The notes beneath the pieces are model-generated. The model was not told where the DNA came from and did no database searches. It worked only from the letters and a program-made list of their open reading frames with translations. A stretch of DNA of 64,000 nt from Saprospiraceae bacterium (lineage in GTDB: Bacteria > Bacteroidota > Bacteroidia > Chitinophagales > Saprospiraceae): positions 372,001 to 436,000 of the forward strand of contig JADJLN010000002.1 in NCBI GenBank assembly GCA_016710115.1. Direction: 5' to 3'. Every line of letters begins with the position of its first letter. Within the stretch, counting starts at the first letter, position 1. Below are positions 60,328 to 64,000 of the stretch, piece after piece. The translations under genes and the position numbers were made by a program.

Positions 60328-61200
60328 CTAGGCAACACCCAGGTAATGCTTGAGCAGCTTGCTTCGTGAAGCAGAACGCAGCTTGTTGATCGCCTTGTCC
60401 TTGATCTGACGAACCCGCTAACGGGTCAGGCCAAACTTGTCACCAATATCTTCGAGAGACATCGGGTGCTCGACACCGATTCCGAAATAGAGTTTGATCA
60501 CATCGCACTGTCTGTCGGTCAGCGTGCTCAGTGAGCGTTCGATCTCCCGACGAAGTGATTCGGAGTAGCTGAGGAAGTCATCGGTACCCGGCGTGCTGCT
60601 GTTCTCCAGAACATCGAGAAGAGAGTTGTCCTCTCCTTCTACAAATGGAGCATCCATGGATACGTGACGGGCGGCTACACCCAATGTGGTCTCTACCTCT
60701 TCCGTCGGAATTTCCAGCATGTCTGCCAGTTCATCAGCAGAAGGTTCGCGCTCATACTCCTGCTCCAGTTCGGAGAAGGCCTTGTTGATTTTGTTGAGCG
60801 ATCCAACCTTGTTCAAGGGCAGACGCACGATCCGGCTTTGTTCGGCCAAGGCCTGGAGGATAGATTGGCGAATCCACCAAACCGCATAGGAGATGAATTT
60901 GAAACCTCGGGTTTCGTCGAACCGCTGTGCCGCCTTGATCAGACCCAGATTGCCCTCGTTGATGAGGTCGCTGAGTGATAGACCCTGATTCTGGTATTGC
61001 TTGGCAACAGACACGACAAAACGGAGGTTTGCTTTGGTGAGCTTCTCGAGAGCCCGTTCATCCCCCTGTTTGATCCGTTTGGCGAGATCCACTTCTTCTT
61101 CCGGAGTCAACAGGTCGACCTTTCCGATCTCCTGTAAGTACTTCTCCAGAGACTGGCTCTCCCTGTTCGTGATCGATTTCGTGATCTTTAATTGTCTCAT
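60328..61200 (-). CDS. rpoD: Primary sigma-70 factor RpoD/SigA with premature TAG
   Basis: 290 residues to the natural stop at 60328-60330. Region 1.2 [20 protein letters not shown], regions 2.1-2.4 [60 protein letters not shown], region 3 [20 protein letters not shown], region 4 [20 protein letters not shown] and [16 protein letters not shown] at 60418-60420 interrupts the region 4.2 recognition helix, but the frame continues [20 protein letters not shown] and LLKHYLGVA. The expected residue is Glu (GAG) in TRERVRQI. As the primary sigma is essential, sequence error is the likeliest reading. Promoter at 61306-61336. Confidence 0.92.
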
Positions 61201-61226
61201 GTACCGTTTATTTTATAGAACGTCTG

Positions 61227-61250
61227 TTTGAAAGTTGACAATCTTTCAAA
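61227..61250. promoter_or_regulatory. Inverted repeat in the rpoD leader
   Basis: TTTGAAAG-ttgacaat-CTTTCAAA: perfect 8-bp arms with an 8-base spacer, in the 5' leader between the rpoD promoter and ATG 61200. Could be an operator or an RNA hairpin. Confidence 0.5.
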
Positions 61251-61305
61251 TCGGCCGGGGATACATGTTCAGGGATGGTGAAAATGCGCTGGATAAACAG
61301 CCTGA

Positions 61306-61336
61306 CAAAAGTAGGCCATTTTGAAGTAGTAGTCAA
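61306..61336 (-). promoter_or_regulatory. rpoD promoter
   Basis: Minus strand: TTG (61334-61336), 20 bases, TACTTTTG (61306-61313). Both boxes and the spacing fit the Bacteroidota consensus; start of transcription near 61301, giving a leader of about 100 bases. The best promoter in the window. Confidence 0.7.
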
Positions 61337-61469
61337 CCTTACTCGGACTTAACCGGGTCAGATAATGAAAAGTTCCCATGCAATGAGAAAAGTTATCCAG
61401 GTCTTGGAATATTCCCCGATTTGTAGTTTATTACGCCCTTTCTGAACAAAGTATCTCGATTATCAGGCC

Positions 61470-61850
61470 ATGGGAAGAACAAAGATAAAATGTGAATTCC
61501 TCTTGAAGGCATCACCAACAATCGTCTATCAGTTCCTGAGTGATCCGGCCTGTCTGATCCGATGGTTTTGTGATCATGTGGAAATTGATGAACCTGTCTA
61601 TACGTTTATCTGGAACGGATATGGGGAAGAAGCCGAATTGATCGAGGACATCGAGGACGACTGCCTGCGTTTTGCATGGACAGAAGCCAGCGATCCTTCC
61701 GAATATTTCGAGTTTTCTATCACTACGTCTCCGATTACAGATGAAACCATTCTGACCATCACCGACTTTTGTGATGATGATGAAGTGCAGGATCAAAAGC
61801 TGTTCTGGGATAGCCAGATCAAAAAGATGACCCACGTGATGGGCGGATAA
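61470..61850 (+). CDS. START/SRPBCC-like domain protein
   Basis: Intact, 126 residues. KCEFLLKASPTIVYQFLSDP is the N-terminal strand-helix of the SRPBCC fold; IRWFCDHVEI, FIWNGYGEEAELIEDIEDDC and DETILTITDFCDDDEVQDQK follow, with a strongly acidic C-terminus. Such single-domain proteins are conserved in Bacteroidota; ligand not known. Divergent from rpoD, followed by comEC. Confidence 0.75.
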   Translation: MGRTKIKCEFLLKASPTIVYQFLSDPACLIRWFCDHVEIDEPVYTFIWNGYGEEAELIEDIEDDCLRFAWTEASDPSEYFEFSITTSPITDETILTITDFCDDDEVQDQKLFWDSQIKKMTHVMGG

Positions 61851-61876
61851 CCCCTTCACGAAGCGCCATTGGGCCC

Positions 61877-63927
61877 ATGTTTGAAAGCTGGCACCCCTAT
61901 CCCCTGGTCAGAATTCTCCTGCCTTTCGTCCTGGAATCCTGGTCGGTGATGCCCTTCAATGGTCCTGTCCTGGAATCGTCCTCCTTTCAGTTCTGCTCAG
62001 TCTGTCAGTCTGGTCGGTCTGGTCGCTTACACCGACGGGTACCCGCTGGTTCGGGTTGTGCTGGTTGATCTGGATTGCTCTGGCGGGTACCTGGTATCCC
62101 TTATTCCACCTGCCCGGTCAGGATTCGACTCATTGGACTCGGATCTGTCCTCCTGTCGAAGGCTGCAGTCTTGAATTTTCTGGCGAAGTCAGGTCTGTAG
62201 CACAGAAAGGCAAATGGCATCGTGTCCTGCTCGATGTGACCCACGTTTCCCTGGAAGGTCAACAACAGAATGCAACAGGGAAACTTCTCGTCTATGTTCC
62301 GGCTGATGAAGAGGAACCTGTTTTCGAAGGAAAAATGATCACCTTTCAGGGAAACCCGGTACCGGTACCCCCTTCGTCAGATCCATATGGCTTTGATTGG
62401 CGCAGGTATCTCTTTGTCAGGGGTGTCTCCTATCAGGTTTTTCTGAAAGAAGGCCCTGTCATTCGGGATTCCCGATCTGTCTGGAGGTCAACAATGGCAA
62501 AAGCTCGTTTGCAGGTCCAGGGTTCTCTCGACCAGTTGATTGCAGAGCCACAGGCGCGGCAGCTGCTGTCGGCTATCATGCTTGGTGCCCGGGATGAAAT
62601 GGGGGAAGAAGTCAGCCAGGCCTATCAGGCATCAGGAGCCGTACACATTCTTGCCGTATCTGGTTTGCATGTCGGTCTGGTCGCCGGAATGGCCCTGTTT
62701 CTTGTCAGTTTTCTGTGGCCTTCTCGTCGTCACAGCTGGATTGTGGTTCTCCCAGTTATCCTGCTGGTGTGGGCTTATGTGTTCCTCACCGGAGCTGCTG
62801 ATTCTGCCCTTCGAGCCGGGGTGCTGTTTTCATTCCTCCTTCTTGGTCGAGCGATGAAACGATACGGTGAAGGATTGAACCTGCTGGCCGGGGCCGTCCT
62901 TTTGCTCCTCCTCCTGGATCCGTTTATGATCTTTCATGTCGGCTTCCAACTGTCCGTACTGGCCGTTGCTGGCATTCTTGTCCTGCAGCCACTGATCTTT
63001 CAATCGTGGTTGCCTCCCGGACGAGTGAGCCGTTTTTTTTGGAACCTGACAGCGGTGACTCTTGCTGCCCAGGCCGCCACTCTGGTGGTCAGTCTGTATT
63101 ATTTTCACCAGATGCCTGTCTACTTCATGCTGTCCGGACTGTTTGTTGTACCCCTCTCCGGGATGTTACTGGGCAGCGGGTGGATCGTTGTGCTCCTTCA
63201 ATTGATCGCAGGACAATGGGCCCTCTGGTTTGGCTGGATTCCGGAAATGATTGCCCGGTTGATGAATGCACTGGTTTTCGGTATTGCCAGTTTGCCCGGA
63301 TCAATATCCGCCGGCTGGTCGCCGGCTGTGTGGTGGACAGTACTGGTACCGGTCATTTTGGTAACAGGATTGTACGCTATCAGGTATCGGGGCAAAGGGG
63401 TGCTCATTGGCGCACTTGCCCTTTCGCTTGGGCTTGTTCTGGATGTCGGTAACCTCCTGTATAAGCGAACAATCAGTGATTGGGGTATCATTCGCCGGCA
63501 GGGGGAAGGGATAGAGCTGATGGTCAGGCACCAGGGCAGTTGCCTGTTGATGGATCTTTCCGGTGAGCGGTCCGGTGTGGAACTGGTCCAGTTGCCCGGG
63601 TATGGGACCACCTGGCTGGCACCGGCCAACCTGGATCTTGATTTCGGTTTTGTGTCCAAACGAGGAAAGGTGTTGACAACTTGTTCAGATACCCTTTCGT
63701 GGGGAAGTCTGGCTCTGGCACCAGACCATGTCGCCATCGGCAAGCCTGATCTCGCCATGAGACAGCCCCTTCCTGAATCACTGATCCTGCCGTATGGTAT
63801 CCGGTTCCGTGATCGGCTGGAATGGGAGGAATTGCCAGTCTCACACCGGATAGATTTACGTGATCACGGGTATTGGACGCAATCGATCGAAGATTGCTCC
63901 GATCAGATCCGTGATGGCGGTCTTTAG
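61877..63927 (+). CDS. ComEC/Rec2-family DNA-uptake channel
   Basis: About 683 residues. After indels between 61935 and 62060 the N-terminal helices are continuous with DUF4131-type FSGEVRSVAQKGKWHRVLLD and DPYGFDWRRYLFVRGVSYQ; the Competence domain has SAIMLGARDEMGEEVSQAYQ, ASGAVHILAVSGLHVGLVAG, ALRAGVLFSFLLLGRAMKRY, LLDPFMIFHVGFQLSVLAVA. Many helices; the C-terminal metallo-lactamase domain of Gram-positive ComEC is absent, as usual in Bacteroidota. Internalises single-stranded DNA across the inner membrane. Start ATG 61877 is taken from MFESWHPYPLVRILLPFVL. Confidence 0.88.
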
Positions 63928-64000
63928 GCAAATTGAATCTGATAAATTCAGTATCTTTCTTCACAATCTATTCGCAACAGCTCGTGTGGATATTGACGAA

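Noticed and set aside
10414..60420. Alternative genetic code
   Set aside because: TGA, TAG and TAA each interrupt one gene while all three also end intact genes normally, so no single reassignment fits.
61227..61250. rpoD-region inverted repeat as a terminator
   Set aside because: It lies in the 5' leader of rpoD, is A/T-rich and has no T-run.

Overview
The window is a dense, mostly single-copy chromosomal segment of a Bacteroidota bacterium. The evidence is two large secreted proteins with type IX secretion-style C-termini, a GWxTD-domain protein, Bacteroidota-type -7 boxes (TAnnTTTG), almost no Shine-Dalgarno sequences, and a primary sigma factor of only about 290 residues. A Saprospiria-like member is my guess; no 16S gene is present to test it. 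Genes for LPS (waaA, a heptose kinase, lptD, lpxB) and murein (murB, lysA, an amidase) show a Gram-negative envelope.

Layout. 1-8.6 kb: an Rnf operon (rnfB, a pyruvate:ferredoxin oxidoreductase-like gene, rnfC, D, G, E, A, and a small Cys-rich membrane protein). 8.6-9.76 kb: gene-free DNA with palindromes, heptamer arrays and a duplicated 79-bp module. 9.76-12.9 kb: terC, doxX, apbE (the flavin transferase expected to flavinylate RnfG and RnfD) and an exonuclease. 12.9-15.6 kb: two MbnP-like lipoproteins and a MauG/MbnH-like di-haem peroxidase. 15.7-25.4 kb: a candidate small RNA, an ABC exporter, murB, an outer-membrane protein, waaA, the heptose kinase and a T9SS-secreted protein. 25.7-32.2 kb: valS, an unknown gene, lysA, an ECF sigma module and an acyltransferase-like gene. 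32.2-48.2 kb: OmpA lipoprotein, lptD, amidase, MCE protein, gamma-glutamyltransferase, holA, surE, lpxB, topA. 48.2-64 kb: GWxTD protein, phosphoesterase, SDR, rplS, a PKD-repeat T9SS protein, a YrdC-family gene, ctpA, a long-form gapdh, the primary sigma factor and comEC.

Quality. About half of the genes are broken by one or more indels although the protein continues intact in another frame. Where I reconstructed the junctions, most are loss of one base from a short homopolymer. Three further genes (terC, lptD, primary sigma) carry single in-frame stops at otherwise coding positions. Many of these genes are essential, so I treat the lesions mainly as sequence errors and annotate full reconstructed spans; junction positions are approximate.

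The most interesting items are the TPP-site-degenerate PFOR-like protein inside the Rnf operon, the Cys-rich protein ending that operon, the paired MbnP/MbnH-like cluster, the repeat-rich gap at 8.6-9.7 kb, and a free-standing transcription unit at about 15.7-15.9 kb.
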